Position numbers and translations under genes: made by a program
The notes under the pieces: generated by a model
Seen by the model: only the letters and a program-made list of their open reading frames with translations
What the model was told of the DNA's origin: nothing
The model's database searches: none
DNA from: Armatimonadota bacterium
GTDB lineage: Bacteria; Armatimonadota; Fimbriimonadia; Fimbriimonadales; Fimbriimonadaceae
Length of the DNA: 64,000 bases
Direction of reading: 5' to 3'
Assembly: GCA_018268315.1 (NCBI GenBank)
Contig: JAFDWU010000006.1
Location: 124,001 to 188,000 of the forward strand
Shown here: positions 32,788-41,106 of the stretch, piece by piece
Layout of the letters: each line of letters starts with the position of its first letter
Numbering within the stretch: the stretch's first letter is position 1

Positions 32788-33513
32788 ATGTCTCATCAAC
32801 GCCAGCAGAAAATGACAGTACGTTGCGCCGTCTCCGGCACGGAAATCCCGATTAATGAGGCGGTTCCGGTCGACCTCGTGCGCGAGTCCCTCCTCAAGAT
32901 TCTCAAGGAGTCTCAGCCGAACCTGGATACGAACGGCTACATCAGCATGGCTAAGCTGGACGAAGCCCGCTTCAAGTACGCCGAAAACCTGGCGGCAAGC
33001 GAGCTGGGTGAACTTGCCGAGCTGAAGCGACAGGTTGCGGAAAGCCTGGAAAGGCAAGAGGTCCTCACCCGAAACGTGGACGCGATGTTTGAGCAGAAGG
33101 CAACAATGGGCGAAAAGATCGCCGACAAGGTAGCCGCCTTCGGCGGCAGTTGGACCTTCATTATCATATTCGGCGTGATCCTCTTTACGTGGATGGGCAT
33201 TAACAGCGTGGCCCTGCTTGGCAAGCCGTTCGATCCATTCCCGTTCATCTTCCTGAACCTGATCCTCTCGTGCCTTGCCGCCATCCAAGCGCCGGTGATC
33301 ATGATGAGCCAGAACCGGCAGGAGACGAAGGACCGTCTGCGAGGCGAGAACGATTACAAGGTGAACCTGAAGGCGGAGCTTGAGATTCAGCACATTAATG
33401 AGAAGATCGACAAGCTGATCAACGACCAGTGGAAGCATTTGCTGGAGATTCAGCAGATGCAGATGGAGATGATCCAGGAGTATCGAGGCGCGCAAAAGGG
33501 TGGCAATTCGTAG
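32788..33513 (+). CDS. DUF1003 membrane protein
   Basis: A 241-residue inner-membrane protein of the DUF1003 family (function unknown, often small and linked to magnesium or membrane stress). Two helices are predicted at about 123-142 and 150-171; the conserved core is DPFPFIFLNLILSCLAAIQA followed by MMSQNRQ. The N-terminal 110 residues are cytoplasmic and charged, ahead of the helices; the C-terminal 65 residues form a coiled coil. A GGTATTAG stands just before the ATG at 32788. Confidence 0.88.
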   Translation: MSHQRQQKMTVRCAVSGTEIPINEAVPVDLVRESLLKILKESQPNLDTNGYISMAKLDEARFKYAENLAASELGELAELKRQVAESLERQEVLTRNVDAMFEQKATMGEKIADKVAAFGGSWTFIIIFGVILFTWMGINSVALLGKPFDPFPFIFLNLILSCLAAIQAPVIMMSQNRQETKDRLRGENDYKVNLKAELEIQHINEKIDKLINDQWKHLLEIQQMQMEMIQEYRGAQKGGNS

Positions 33514-33536
33514 GTCCGTCCGGGCATCATGGCGGA

Positions 33537-34355
33537 ATGCGGTGGGTTTGTTGCCTAATCTTTGCGATTAGCCTGTTCGGCTGCGGTCAAGTGCCGGACA
33601 AAGCCGAGGAGAGCAACGACCCTAATAAGCTGATCGTTGGCACTTGGGCGCCGGAGGGCGACAATTCCGGGTTGGGTGTCATCACGTTCACCGAGAACGG
33701 GGAAGTCACGAGCCCGTTTGCGGACGCAACCACTCCCACTGGCCACTACACTCTGAGCGGAGACATGCTGACGATGGTGGTGAGGGTTGATTCTCCAGTC
33801 AAGATGCATTTCTTGTTCGACGGGAAGAATCACGTCGATCTAACCCCTGATTTCGGCACGAAGCTCACCATGCACATGCGGCGCATCAGCGCCGAAGAGC
33901 TTGCCGAACTGAAGACGTCTGGTAAATCGAAGACCACCACCGGCGGCCAGCCGGAGAAGCCCGTTGATCAAACCACGGAATGTGTGTCCAACATCAAGAT
34001 GATGGCGGTGGCGACCTTGATGTACGCCACGGATTACGATGGCGTGATGCCCGGTCAGAATTGGACAACGCACCTAACCCCTTACGTAAAAGACCCCGCC
34101 ATTTTCACCTGCCCCACGATGCATGACCAAGGGAAGGAGGGCGGCTATGCGATGAATCAGGCGCTTCTGGGCTCCTTCACATCGAAGATTCAGTCGCCTT
34201 CAACGACGCCGCTTTACTTTGAGGTTGCCGACGAGGGGTTGAATCGGACGGCGAATCCGCTCAGTTTCGTTTCGCCGCCAAGGCATGGCGGGAAGCGGAC
34301 GGTGGCTTATGCGGATGGGCGATCGAAGGCTCTCCTCAGCGATCAGCAGCCGTAG
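33537..34355 (+). CDS. Lipoprotein with a C-terminal DUF1559-like domain
   Basis: A 272-residue lipoprotein. The N-terminus MRWVCCLIFAISLFGC has a lipobox (LFGC; predicted lipidated Cys 16). Residues about 30-125 resemble a lipocalin-like beta-rich domain (LIVGTWAPEG, GHYTLSGDMLTM). The C-terminal part reads NIKMMAVATLMYATDYDGVMP, YVKDPAIFTCP and FVSPPRHGGKRTVAYADG, the pseudopilin-like DUF1559 pattern of Planctomycetes-type proteins. Unusually the N-terminal prepilin leader and helix are absent and are replaced by the lipoprotein part. The ATG at 33537 is chosen to produce the signal peptide. Confidence 0.75.
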   Translation: MRWVCCLIFAISLFGCGQVPDKAEESNDPNKLIVGTWAPEGDNSGLGVITFTENGEVTSPFADATTPTGHYTLSGDMLTMVVRVDSPVKMHFLFDGKNHVDLTPDFGTKLTMHMRRISAEELAELKTSGKSKTTTGGQPEKPVDQTTECVSNIKMMAVATLMYATDYDGVMPGQNWTTHLTPYVKDPAIFTCPTMHDQGKEGGYAMNQALLGSFTSKIQSPSTTPLYFEVADEGLNRTANPLSFVSPPRHGGKRTVAYADGRSKALLSDQQP

Positions 34356-34363
34356 GTTTTTGT

Positions 34364-34394
34364 GGGGCCGATGCTTTTGGGCATCGGCCCCTTC
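34364..34394 (+). terminator. Terminator-like hairpin between convergent genes
   Basis: An 11-base perfect stem (GGGGCCGATGC, 34364-34374, with 34381-34391), loop TTTTGG. The T-tract on the plus side is only TTC and on the minus side there is none, so termination could serve either strand weakly. Confidence 0.55.
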
Positions 34395-34399
34395 AAACG

Positions 34400-35632
34400 T
34401 CAGGCCTGGCACAGCTCCAGTTCCGGCGTCCTTTCCCACCGCTCTGCCGCAGACGCGATGGCGCTATCGGCGCATGTGCGGTGGCTCAGCAAGTGCTCTT
34501 GCAAGGCGCTCATCCCCACATCGTCTGGCACGAGGCTCGCGAATTGCGAACCGCGCCCATCGCCGGGGAAGAAGCGCTCGAATAAGGTTGCCCTTTGGTA
34601 CGCCGACGGGTAGCCGATCTCGATGCGGAGATCGATGCGTCCCGGCCTGATGAGGGCGGGATCGAGTTGCTCAGGGTGGTTGGTGGTCATGAAGACCACG
34701 CGGCCCTGAGAACTGCACACGCCATCCAGCGCGTTCAGCAGTCCGCTGAACGTGAGGTTCTTATTGCCGCTCTCGCCGCGCTTACGGCCAACGAACGCGG
34801 CGTCGATATCCTCCAGCACCAAGATGCTCTTGCGGGGGATTTCCATCAGCAGCTTCATCAGCACCGCATCGCTAAGCCAAGTGGCGCTGATTGGAATCCA
34901 ATACAGCTGGCACTTCAGCTCAGACGCCACCGCCAATATGGTGGAAGTTTTGCCCGAGCCGGGTGGACCGTGCAGCAGCACGCCGCGTCGGTGCGGGATG
35001 CTGAGGTTGGCATACCATTGGCCAGCGCTGAAGAAGCCGCGAAGGTCTTCGATGAGCGATTCCATGACGCCTTCAGGCAGGACGACGGACGCCGCCGAAC
35101 GCTCCGGCAGCGACTCTTGGTAGTCCCAGCCTTCGCATCCTGCGGTGCGAAGCTGGATGCCCCGCTCATTTTCGACCAGGTGCAGTTCAAGCGCCTCTCG
35201 CAGTATCTCTTTGAGGAGATCATGCTTGCGCCCAAACATGTACAGGTGATAGCTCACCCGCACCTTGTGCGATCGCTCGGATTCCTTGACGTGCTTGTAC
35301 ATGATCACCCGCTTGCCCCGGAATTTGAAGGCGTGCAAACCTTCGCCCGGGGTGAGGGCAATCACTTTCTCGAACGGCGTTTCGTGCTCGGGATAGCTAT
35401 CGAGGGTCCTCGCATGGGTTGTTCGGACCTTCTTGATATCCTTGTGCTTGCTCATCCAGAGTTCCAGCCATCGAAACGCGGCTTGGCCGCTATCGACGCG
35501 CATGGAGACGCTGAATATGCGTTCTGTAAGATCGGTGGCGGACTCTTTTAGCTGCCGCCAAAATGCGCCAATGGCGGCGGCAACACCAGCCATCAGCACG
35601 GGATTCTCTTTGAAAAATTGGGTTATGACCAT
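34400..35632 (-). CDS. BCS1-like AAA+ ATPase
   Basis: A 410-residue AAA protein resembling mitochondrial BCS1, which moves folded Rieske protein across the inner membrane. From the ATG at 35632 (AAAGGA five bases upstream) there is one membrane segment (about residue 12-30), a BCS1_N-like domain (about 35-200, with VRVSYHLYMFGRKHDLL), then an AAA module: Walker A GPPGSGKT, Walker B SILVLEDIDAAF, and the second-region-of-homology stretch TTNHPEQLDPALIRPGRID. The N-terminal membrane anchor ahead of the BCS1_N domain fits the family. Bacterial BCS1-like proteins have no established role; no Rieske gene is near. Confidence 0.85.
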   Translation of the reverse strand: MVITQFFKENPVLMAGVAAAIGAFWRQLKESATDLTERIFSVSMRVDSGQAAFRWLELWMSKHKDIKKVRTTHARTLDSYPEHETPFEKVIALTPGEGLHAFKFRGKRVIMYKHVKESERSHKVRVSYHLYMFGRKHDLLKEILREALELHLVENERGIQLRTAGCEGWDYQESLPERSAASVVLPEGVMESLIEDLRGFFSAGQWYANLSIPHRRGVLLHGPPGSGKTSTILAVASELKCQLYWIPISATWLSDAVLMKLLMEIPRKSILVLEDIDAAFVGRKRGESGNKNLTFSGLLNALDGVCSSQGRVVFMTTNHPEQLDPALIRPGRIDLRIEIGYPSAYQRATLFERFFPGDGRGSQFASLVPDDVGMSALQEHLLSHRTCADSAIASAAERWERTPELELCQA

Positions 35633-35951
35633 ATGTTCCTTTGGGGACAGGGCGAACCACCAATGGCCAATGACGGCGCAGAAGGGGGTCGCGGCAGACA
35701 ACGCATCGGGCTCGCTCGTAGAGCGGCAGCAGGATTAGCTTGGGCGTTGTGCGATTCGGAACATTTCGTCCTCCTAGATTTCTAGGCGAGGAACATTATT
35801 GCACAAGGCGGCGCGATATTCATAGTACGTGGGATGTTGGGCCTGCTTGGAAGGTGTCTCGGCCTGCTGTGATGACCGAATAGTAGGTTCACTGTGTGGC
35901 CACTCAAGTTCACTATCTTGGGGCCTTCCGCGCATAATTGAGCCTTACCGC
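35633..35951. other. Divergent intergenic region upstream of BCS1-like and NAT genes
   Basis: About 320 bases. The minus side carries the ribosome binding site of the BCS1-like gene at 35635-35640. The plus side has CATAAT (35933-35938) 13 bases before the NAT ATG, the likely promoter. Nothing else coding or repetitive was recognised; the frame that opens at 35829 continues into NAT but lacks a ribosome binding site or conserved residues. Confidence 0.5.
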
Positions 35952-36773
35952 ATGCCTTACGCCTACGATCTTGATGCCTACCGCCGCCGAATCGGATTTC
36001 AGGGCCCGTTTGAACCAAACCTGGCGACGCTTCGGCAGATCGCCGAGAGGCACGCCCAAAGCATCCCCTTCGAAAACCTGGACGTGCTGCTCGGGCGGGG
36101 GATAAATCTTGATCCCGAGGCGCTGGAGCGCAAGCTGGTGCACGAGGCGAGGGGCGGATACTGCTTTGAGCAGAACGGCTTGGCGCTCGGCATCTTACGG
36201 CAGATTGGGTTCAGGGTGACCCCGCTCTCGGGCCGGGTGAGAATTGAATCACCGCGCGACTTCATCCCTGCGCGCACTCACCTCCTGCTTATTATCGATC
36301 TCGACGGCGAGGAGTGGCTGCTAGATGTCGGGGTGGGCGGTTACTCGCTAACTTCACCGTTGCGGCGAGTGCTGAACGAGGAGCAGGAGACACTTCACGA
36401 GAAGCGCCGACTGGTCTGCGAGGATGGCATGTTCTACCACCAGGTTTGGACCGGATCGGATTGGCTAGACGTCTACGAATTCACGGGCGAGGTGATGCCG
36501 GAAATTGACCGCGAGGTCGCCAACTGGTGGACCAGCACCAGCCCCAAGGCGAAGTTTAGCCAGCGTCTGGTGTGCGCTCGGGCGCTGCCTCAAAGCGAAA
36601 GGCTTAGCTTGCTGAATGACCGTCTGGTGCGGCGTCGTGGGCCAGAGATTTTGGAAGAGTTAACGGTGACTTCGGCAGATCATCTGCTGGAGATTTTGGA
36701 ATCTCGGTTCGGAATTAGGTATCCGGCGGGAACGCGTTTCGGCTCCGGGGATAAGCCCTGGCCCACCAGATAA
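35952..36773 (+). CDS. Arylamine N-acetyltransferase
   Basis: Transfers acetyl from acetyl-CoA to arylamines and hydrazines. The 273 residues begin with MPYAYDLDAYRRRIG, the normal NAT start. The catalytic triad is Cys in RGGYCFEQN (about residue 70), His in PARTHLLL and Asp in LLDVGVGG. Length and N-terminal IPFENLDVLLGRGINLD block match the family. An in-frame upstream extension to 35829 has no support. A CATAAT lies 13 bases upstream. It is convergent with the DJ-1 protein. Confidence 0.93.
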   Translation: MPYAYDLDAYRRRIGFQGPFEPNLATLRQIAERHAQSIPFENLDVLLGRGINLDPEALERKLVHEARGGYCFEQNGLALGILRQIGFRVTPLSGRVRIESPRDFIPARTHLLLIIDLDGEEWLLDVGVGGYSLTSPLRRVLNEEQETLHEKRRLVCEDGMFYHQVWTGSDWLDVYEFTGEVMPEIDREVANWWTSTSPKAKFSQRLVCARALPQSERLSLLNDRLVRRRGPEILEELTVTSADHLLEILESRFGIRYPAGTRFGSGDKPWPTR

Positions 36774-36775
36774 AT

Positions 36776-36805
36776 GAAGAAGCCCCTCCCGAATCGGAAG
36801 AGGCT
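36776..36805. terminator. Imperfect hairpin between convergent NAT and DJ-1 genes
   Basis: A two-arm inverted repeat (AGCCCCTCCCGA / TCGGAAGAGGCT) with two mismatches and a short loop. It is a weak terminator candidate for one or both genes; no T-run follows. Confidence 0.35.
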
Positions 36806-36825
36806 CCCGTTATTGGACTAGCTGC

Positions 36826-38154
36826 TTACTTTCTGGAAGCAGTATCGTTGCGCATCGTTATCGACATCGTGAACTTGCCCTTTACCTGCTGATCCGCACG
36901 AACCAGCACCTCCGCGGTCCACGAGGCGCCGTCGTCGCCCTTGAACTTCCAGGTGGTCTTCTCCACGCCATCCGATTCCGAATTGGCCAACTGCCATCCA
37001 GCGGAAAGCGTCTTCTTCACGCTCTCCATGAGTTCGGTGGCCGAAGCGGGGCAGTCCGTAAGCGCCCATTCCTTGAAGAATGCGTCCGGCGCGCCCTTCA
37101 CATCGACAGTCTTGACTTTTGTCGGATCGGGAAGCTGGAAGCCTCGTCGTGCTAGCCGTCGCAAATACTTGTCTCCGAAGTTGCCGCGGGCGTAGCCCGA
37201 ATCCGGAAGCCAGTTGTATTCCATATTCATGGCAACCGACTTGGCAACGCCGGGTCCTTCAAGCACTTCAATCATGTGGAGCGCGCCTTCGATGCCGCTC
37301 GAGAGGCCGGCGGTGCAGATGATCTGCCCGTTATCCACGAACTTCTTATCCCACACGACGTTAACCTTCGGGAAATCGCCCTTCAGTTCATCAAGCAAGT
37401 TGTAGAACGTGGTGGCATTCTTACCGTCCAGCGCACCCGCGTTGGCGAGCCAGAAGGCGCCGTTGCATACCGACATCACGTGCTCCGTCTTGGGAACCAT
37501 GCTCTTAACCCAAGCAACTTGCGGGTCGCCTGCGTCGGCGATCCGGGGAACGTTCCCGCCGGGCAGGACAATCAGGTCCGGCTGCGGGCAGTTTTCAAAC
37601 GTGTAGTTCGGGGTGACCTTCATGCCAAAACCCGTTGTCAGGGCATCGGGCTTTGCGGCGACGGTGAAGACATCGTAGCCGGCCTGTCCCAAAACCTCGA
37701 AGGGACCGGTGTAGTCGATGATTTGCACGCCGGGGAAGATCAAGATCGCCACCTTCTTTCGGTGCAGATCGGTGGATTGCTTAACTTCCTTGGAGTGCTC
37801 GGCCAACAGGTAGGTGAGGCAGGATGCGCTACCGGCCAGGAAGATCTTTCCATCGATCACCGCAAAGAGGTCTGGCTGCCCGTTCATCTCCGGCATCATT
37901 GCGCATTTGCCGCCGTTCTGGACGGCGTACTTGGAGGTGTTCGTCAAGAACTCCGTCTTGTCCGACTCGTTAGCGAAGAGATATCTAAAATTGCCCGATT
38001 CGGCAAAGAGCTTCGCATCGCCCTGAACCTGCTTGCCGCTCAAGAGGGCTACTGGGTCGAGCCCCTTAAGCACGAGTGGTTTCGGCGCCGCAGTACCGCC
38101 GATAAATGGAAGAGCCGCAAGGGCAAAGCCGCTGATACAGAATAGTTGTTTCAT
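36826..38154 (-). CDS. Exported YHS-like plus DJ-1/PfpI multi-domain protein
   Basis: A 442-residue secreted protein. The ATG at 38154 (GGGAG nine bases upstream) opens a signal peptide (MKQLFCISGFALAALPFIGG). Residues about 25-100 fit a YHS-like domain (GLDPVALLSGKQVQGDAK, NGGKCAMMPE). A DJ-1/PfpI class I glutamine amidotransferase-like domain follows at about 110-310, with the nucleophile elbow in MSVCNGAFWLANAG and an acidic residue in FPGVQIIDYTGPFE. The last 110 residues are an unassigned domain. The family often acts as chaperone, deglycase or AraC-type sensor; an exported one with a YHS domain is unusual. Confidence 0.8.
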   Translation of the reverse strand: MKQLFCISGFALAALPFIGGTAAPKPLVLKGLDPVALLSGKQVQGDAKLFAESGNFRYLFANESDKTEFLTNTSKYAVQNGGKCAMMPEMNGQPDLFAVIDGKIFLAGSASCLTYLLAEHSKEVKQSTDLHRKKVAILIFPGVQIIDYTGPFEVLGQAGYDVFTVAAKPDALTTGFGMKVTPNYTFENCPQPDLIVLPGGNVPRIADAGDPQVAWVKSMVPKTEHVMSVCNGAFWLANAGALDGKNATTFYNLLDELKGDFPKVNVVWDKKFVDNGQIICTAGLSSGIEGALHMIEVLEGPGVAKSVAMNMEYNWLPDSGYARGNFGDKYLRRLARRGFQLPDPTKVKTVDVKGAPDAFFKEWALTDCPASATELMESVKKTLSAGWQLANSESDGVEKTTWKFKGDDGASWTAEVLVRADQQVKGKFTMSITMRNDTASRK

Positions 38155-38363
38155 TTGTTTTTCTCCCACGATTCGTTTCGTGTGAGATAACGATATCGCC
38201 ACCAAATGGCCCTTCTTCCTCACAGTCAGCGAACTGTTATTCTCATGCAGTGAATGGCATGAAGTGGTGAACGAGCGGCTGGCTGGGTGGGACCGGTCTG
38301 GGCCGATTTGGGACCGCTGGTGAAACCCTTACGCTAAGATATCGGTGGCAGGTCGAAAGAATA

Positions 38364-39464
38364 ATGCTTCCTTCAAGAACACGAAACATGATATGGGCGG
38401 TCTCCATCGGAGTCTGGCTGATCGTTGGCTTCCTCTACGGCAGCCAAGTGTTCATCGACATGCTGGAGATGCACCACAGCTACTGGAAGCTGGCCCTGTG
38501 GGGAACCGCTTTCGGACTGCTTTGGGGCGTCTTTACTCCGCCGATCATTGAGATTACGCGCCGGTACCCGTTCGAGAAGCCGCAACTCGGCAAGTCCGCG
38601 CTTGTGCACGTGGCAGCTTTTATGGTCTTTCATCTGGGGAGCGCGCTTTGGGTAACGACGCTGAATGTCCTGATCCACCCATTTGATCCTATGTCCAGCA
38701 CCGCACCGTTTATCAACCAATTCGTTGAGCGGTTTCGTTTTAGCTCGGTAGGCGCGGTGTTCCTGTACGCGCTGCTCGTTTGCGTTGGGCACATCGTGGA
38801 GTACGGACGCCGGGCGCGCCAACGCGAGATGCAAGCGACCGAGTTGCAGACGATGCTTGCCCAGGCCGAAGTGGCTTCACTCAAGAGCCAGCTTCAGCCG
38901 CATTTCCTTTTCAATACGCTCAACGGCATTGTGAGCCTGGTTCGATGCGGCGAGAACGAGAGCGCGGAGAAGATGATCGTTGGCCTAAGCCAGCTGCTCC
39001 GCCATTCGCTTGACGATATGGGCAAGACGGAAGTGACGCTTAAGGAGGAATTGGATTTCCTTGGCCTATACCTTGGCATCGAGCAGATGCGGTTCTCGGA
39101 CCGCCTGAGGGTTTCGGTCAAGGTTTCGCCCCAGGCGCAAACTGCCCAGATTCCAACCCTCTTGCTGCAGCCGCTGGTTGAAAACGCAATCCGCCACGCC
39201 GCAGCCACCCGGCTTGCGCCGACTTCTGTGTGCGTTGGGGGCGATGTAATGGATGGACGCTTGCGCCTTTCGGTGACCGACGACGGTCCCGGTCTGCCAT
39301 CCGGCTTCTCGCTAGAGGAGGCGAGTGGAATCGGCCTGCACAATGTTCAAAAGCGGCTACAGGCGCTGTATGGCGATAACCAGACAATGTCGATAGAGAC
39401 TCGGCCGGAGGGCGGAGTGGCGGTGCGGATCGAAATGCCGTTTCTACAGGCGGACGAGGTATGA
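38364..39464 (+). CDS. LytS/AlgZ-type sensor histidine kinase
   Basis: A membrane sensor of the His_kinase (PF06580) type, 366 residues. Four membrane helices (about 10-28, 44-62, 76-97, 128-147) are followed by a coiled-coil linker and the H-box QPHFLFNTLNGIVSL (His near 184), the N-box LLQPLVENAIRHAA, the G-boxes VTDDGPGLP and GIGLHNVQKRL. It overlaps the response regulator by four bases (ATGA). There is no extracellular ligand domain, so the signal is probably membrane-borne. No good ribosome binding site is visible. Confidence 0.9.
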   Translation: MLPSRTRNMIWAVSIGVWLIVGFLYGSQVFIDMLEMHHSYWKLALWGTAFGLLWGVFTPPIIEITRRYPFEKPQLGKSALVHVAAFMVFHLGSALWVTTLNVLIHPFDPMSSTAPFINQFVERFRFSSVGAVFLYALLVCVGHIVEYGRRARQREMQATELQTMLAQAEVASLKSQLQPHFLFNTLNGIVSLVRCGENESAEKMIVGLSQLLRHSLDDMGKTEVTLKEELDFLGLYLGIEQMRFSDRLRVSVKVSPQAQTAQIPTLLLQPLVENAIRHAAATRLAPTSVCVGGDVMDGRLRLSVTDDGPGLPSGFSLEEASGIGLHNVQKRLQALYGDNQTMSIETRPEGGVAVRIEMPFLQADEV

Positions 39465-40237
39465 GCGAGATCATCCAAGCCTTGATCGTGGACGATGAGC
39501 CGCTCGCTCGCCGGAACCTGAAGGGCTTGTTGAAGGGCAAGACCGACATCCATGTGGTGGCCGAGTGTCGCAACGGCGCAGAGGCGATCGCCCAGCTAAA
39601 GGCCCACCCAGTGGACTTGGTTTTCCTGGATATCCAGATGCCGGAGATGGATGGCTTTCAGGCGGTCGCGGAGATGCCGCGCCCGCTTCCGGTGATCATA
39701 TTCGTGACCGCTTACGATCAATTCGCATTGCAGGCGTTCGATGTGAATGCGCTCGACTATCTGCTTAAGCCTATCGACCAGGAGCGTTTTGAGGTTGCTT
39801 TGGCGCGGGCAAGGGAACAGCTCAAGGCAAAAGATTTTCGAACGCTGGAAGCCAAAATCGATGCGGTGCTGGCGATGCGCTCTCAAGCCACGGAGCCGGA
39901 GTCGGAGTTCCTTAAGCGCATTTCGGTGCCGTCAGGCTCGCGGCTTATTTTGATCGACGTGGACGAGATTGACTTCATCGAGGCGAACGATTACTATGCT
40001 GCCATTCATGTGGGGGCAAAGTCGCATCTGGTCCGGCAGTCGATGAAAGAGCTGGAGGCGCGCCTTGACCCAGCAGTTTTCGTTCGCATTCATCGCTCCG
40101 CGATCGTGAACATCTCGCGGGTTACAGAATTTCGCAAGAGCCCGAGCAGCGGCCATTCGGTGGTGCTGCGGAGCGGGCAGACGCTGAAGCTCAGCCGCTC
40201 CCGGTGGGACGAAGTCCGAGCGCGGCTGACGAAATAG
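39461..40237 (+). CDS. LytTR-family response regulator
   Basis: A 258-residue DNA-binding response regulator paired with the preceding kinase. The receiver domain (about 1-120) has the acidic pocket VDDEP, the phosphoacceptor Asp in VDLVFLDIQMPEMDG, and a C-terminal Lys in LLKPID. The LytTR domain (about 150-255) shows IDVDEIDFIEANDYYAAIHV and FVRIHRSAIVNISRVTEF. Family members bind direct repeats upstream of surface or competence genes; no such repeats were recognised here. Start and kinase stop overlap (ATGA). Confidence 0.92.
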   Translation: MSEIIQALIVDDEPLARRNLKGLLKGKTDIHVVAECRNGAEAIAQLKAHPVDLVFLDIQMPEMDGFQAVAEMPRPLPVIIFVTAYDQFALQAFDVNALDYLLKPIDQERFEVALARAREQLKAKDFRTLEAKIDAVLAMRSQATEPESEFLKRISVPSGSRLILIDVDEIDFIEANDYYAAIHVGAKSHLVRQSMKELEARLDPAVFVRIHRSAIVNISRVTEFRKSPSSGHSVVLRSGQTLKLSRSRWDEVRARLTK

Positions 40238-40242
40238 CCAGG

Positions 40243-40773
40243 TCAGCGGGTCGCGGCTAGCGCAGCCTTTTCCTTTACCAGCGCGGAGTTGAGCTGATAC
40301 GGCGAGCCATCGGGGGCAAAAGCGGTGCGGAAGTTGAATGCCTCAGGCGTTGGGCCGTGCTCGTGAAGGTAATCAAACTTCTCTGCGGCTTGGGCGAAGG
40401 AAGGCTCCTCGCCGTCGGCGATCCACCAAGCAACATAGGTTGGGAGGTCATCGGCTTCAAACCAGTCGCGACGATTCGCGAGCGCCTCTGCGTGATGCCC
40501 GCGATACGCATAGGCGGCAACCGACTCCAAATCTTGCCACATGGAGAGCGTTGCGGCAAGCAACTCCGGATCGCAATCGTAGCACTTCGGGGATACCACC
40601 TCGCCCCAAGACTGGGTCCACGTTTCGATGTCGCGCCGAGAGCGGTCGATGAAGCCGGGCGAGTGACCGGCTTGATCGTAAGTGGCGGGGACGCGGTCGA
40701 TGAAGCCTTGAACGATGGCATCGCCAACCGGCGCCCGCAAGCGGCCGATGGTGGCAAAGGCAATTCGTGGCAT
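40243..40773 (-). CDS. DUF3291-like protein
   Basis: A 176-residue protein with a ferredoxin-like dimeric alpha-beta fold related to antibiotic-biosynthesis monooxygenases. Seen motifs include FIDRVPATYDQAGHSPGFID, TWTQSWGEVVSPKCYD, SMWQDLESVAAYAYRGHHAEA and DLPTYVAWWIADGEE, the conserved blocks of DUF3291. It has no assigned function. The start at 40773 has TAAATT (40780-40785, minus strand) six bases upstream and no ribosome binding site. Confidence 0.75.
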   Translation of the reverse strand: MPRIAFATIGRLRAPVGDAIVQGFIDRVPATYDQAGHSPGFIDRSRRDIETWTQSWGEVVSPKCYDCDPELLAATLSMWQDLESVAAYAYRGHHAEALANRRDWFEADDLPTYVAWWIADGEEPSFAQAAEKFDYLHEHGPTPEAFNFRTAFAPDGSPYQLNSALVKEKAALAATR

Positions 40774-41106
40774 TGCCGCAATTTACCCGCTTGGGTTGCA
40801 GAGATCGAGTGCGAGTCAATGTCGTGAGGCTCGATTGGCAGGTACACGAGAGCGCGAATGCAATGTGAAGGCCCCGGGCCCCTACGAAGGTCCAAGGTAG
40901 AATAGCCGAGCTGCAAGAACCAGGGGACTTTGCGGACGGCGGCGTATGCCAAACCTCCGCCTGGACAGCGCCCCGAACTTTGCAGCTTTTCGATAACGGT
41001 TAAAGTCGGCGAGGCGAGGGCAGCCGAAAGGCAGGCCAGTTCCGGTTAAGCGGGTGCAAAACCCCCACCGTAATCCGCCGCTCTCGCCAACCGGCGAACA
41101 AGCATC
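40774..41106. other. Intergenic region with a candidate structured RNA before the SPFH gene
   Basis: About 330 bases of divergent intergenic DNA. Towards the SPFH gene (41009-41090) the sequence folds on paper: GGCGAG pairs with CTCGCC to close a region containing GCC-GAAA-GGC (GNRA tetraloop), CGGT/ACCG and GGGT-GCAAA-ACCC. It resembles a structured leader but matches no riboswitch core I know (cobalamin, SAM, glycine, c-di-GMP checked by eye). A minus-strand open frame of 92 codons covers part of it and looks spurious. Confidence 0.35.

Noticed and set aside
40980-41106. Cobalamin or c-di-GMP riboswitch
   Set aside because: The GGTGCAAAACC patch only partly resembles a cobalamin P5, and the following core (GCCCCCGCAACGG type) is absent; c-di-GMP core is absent too.
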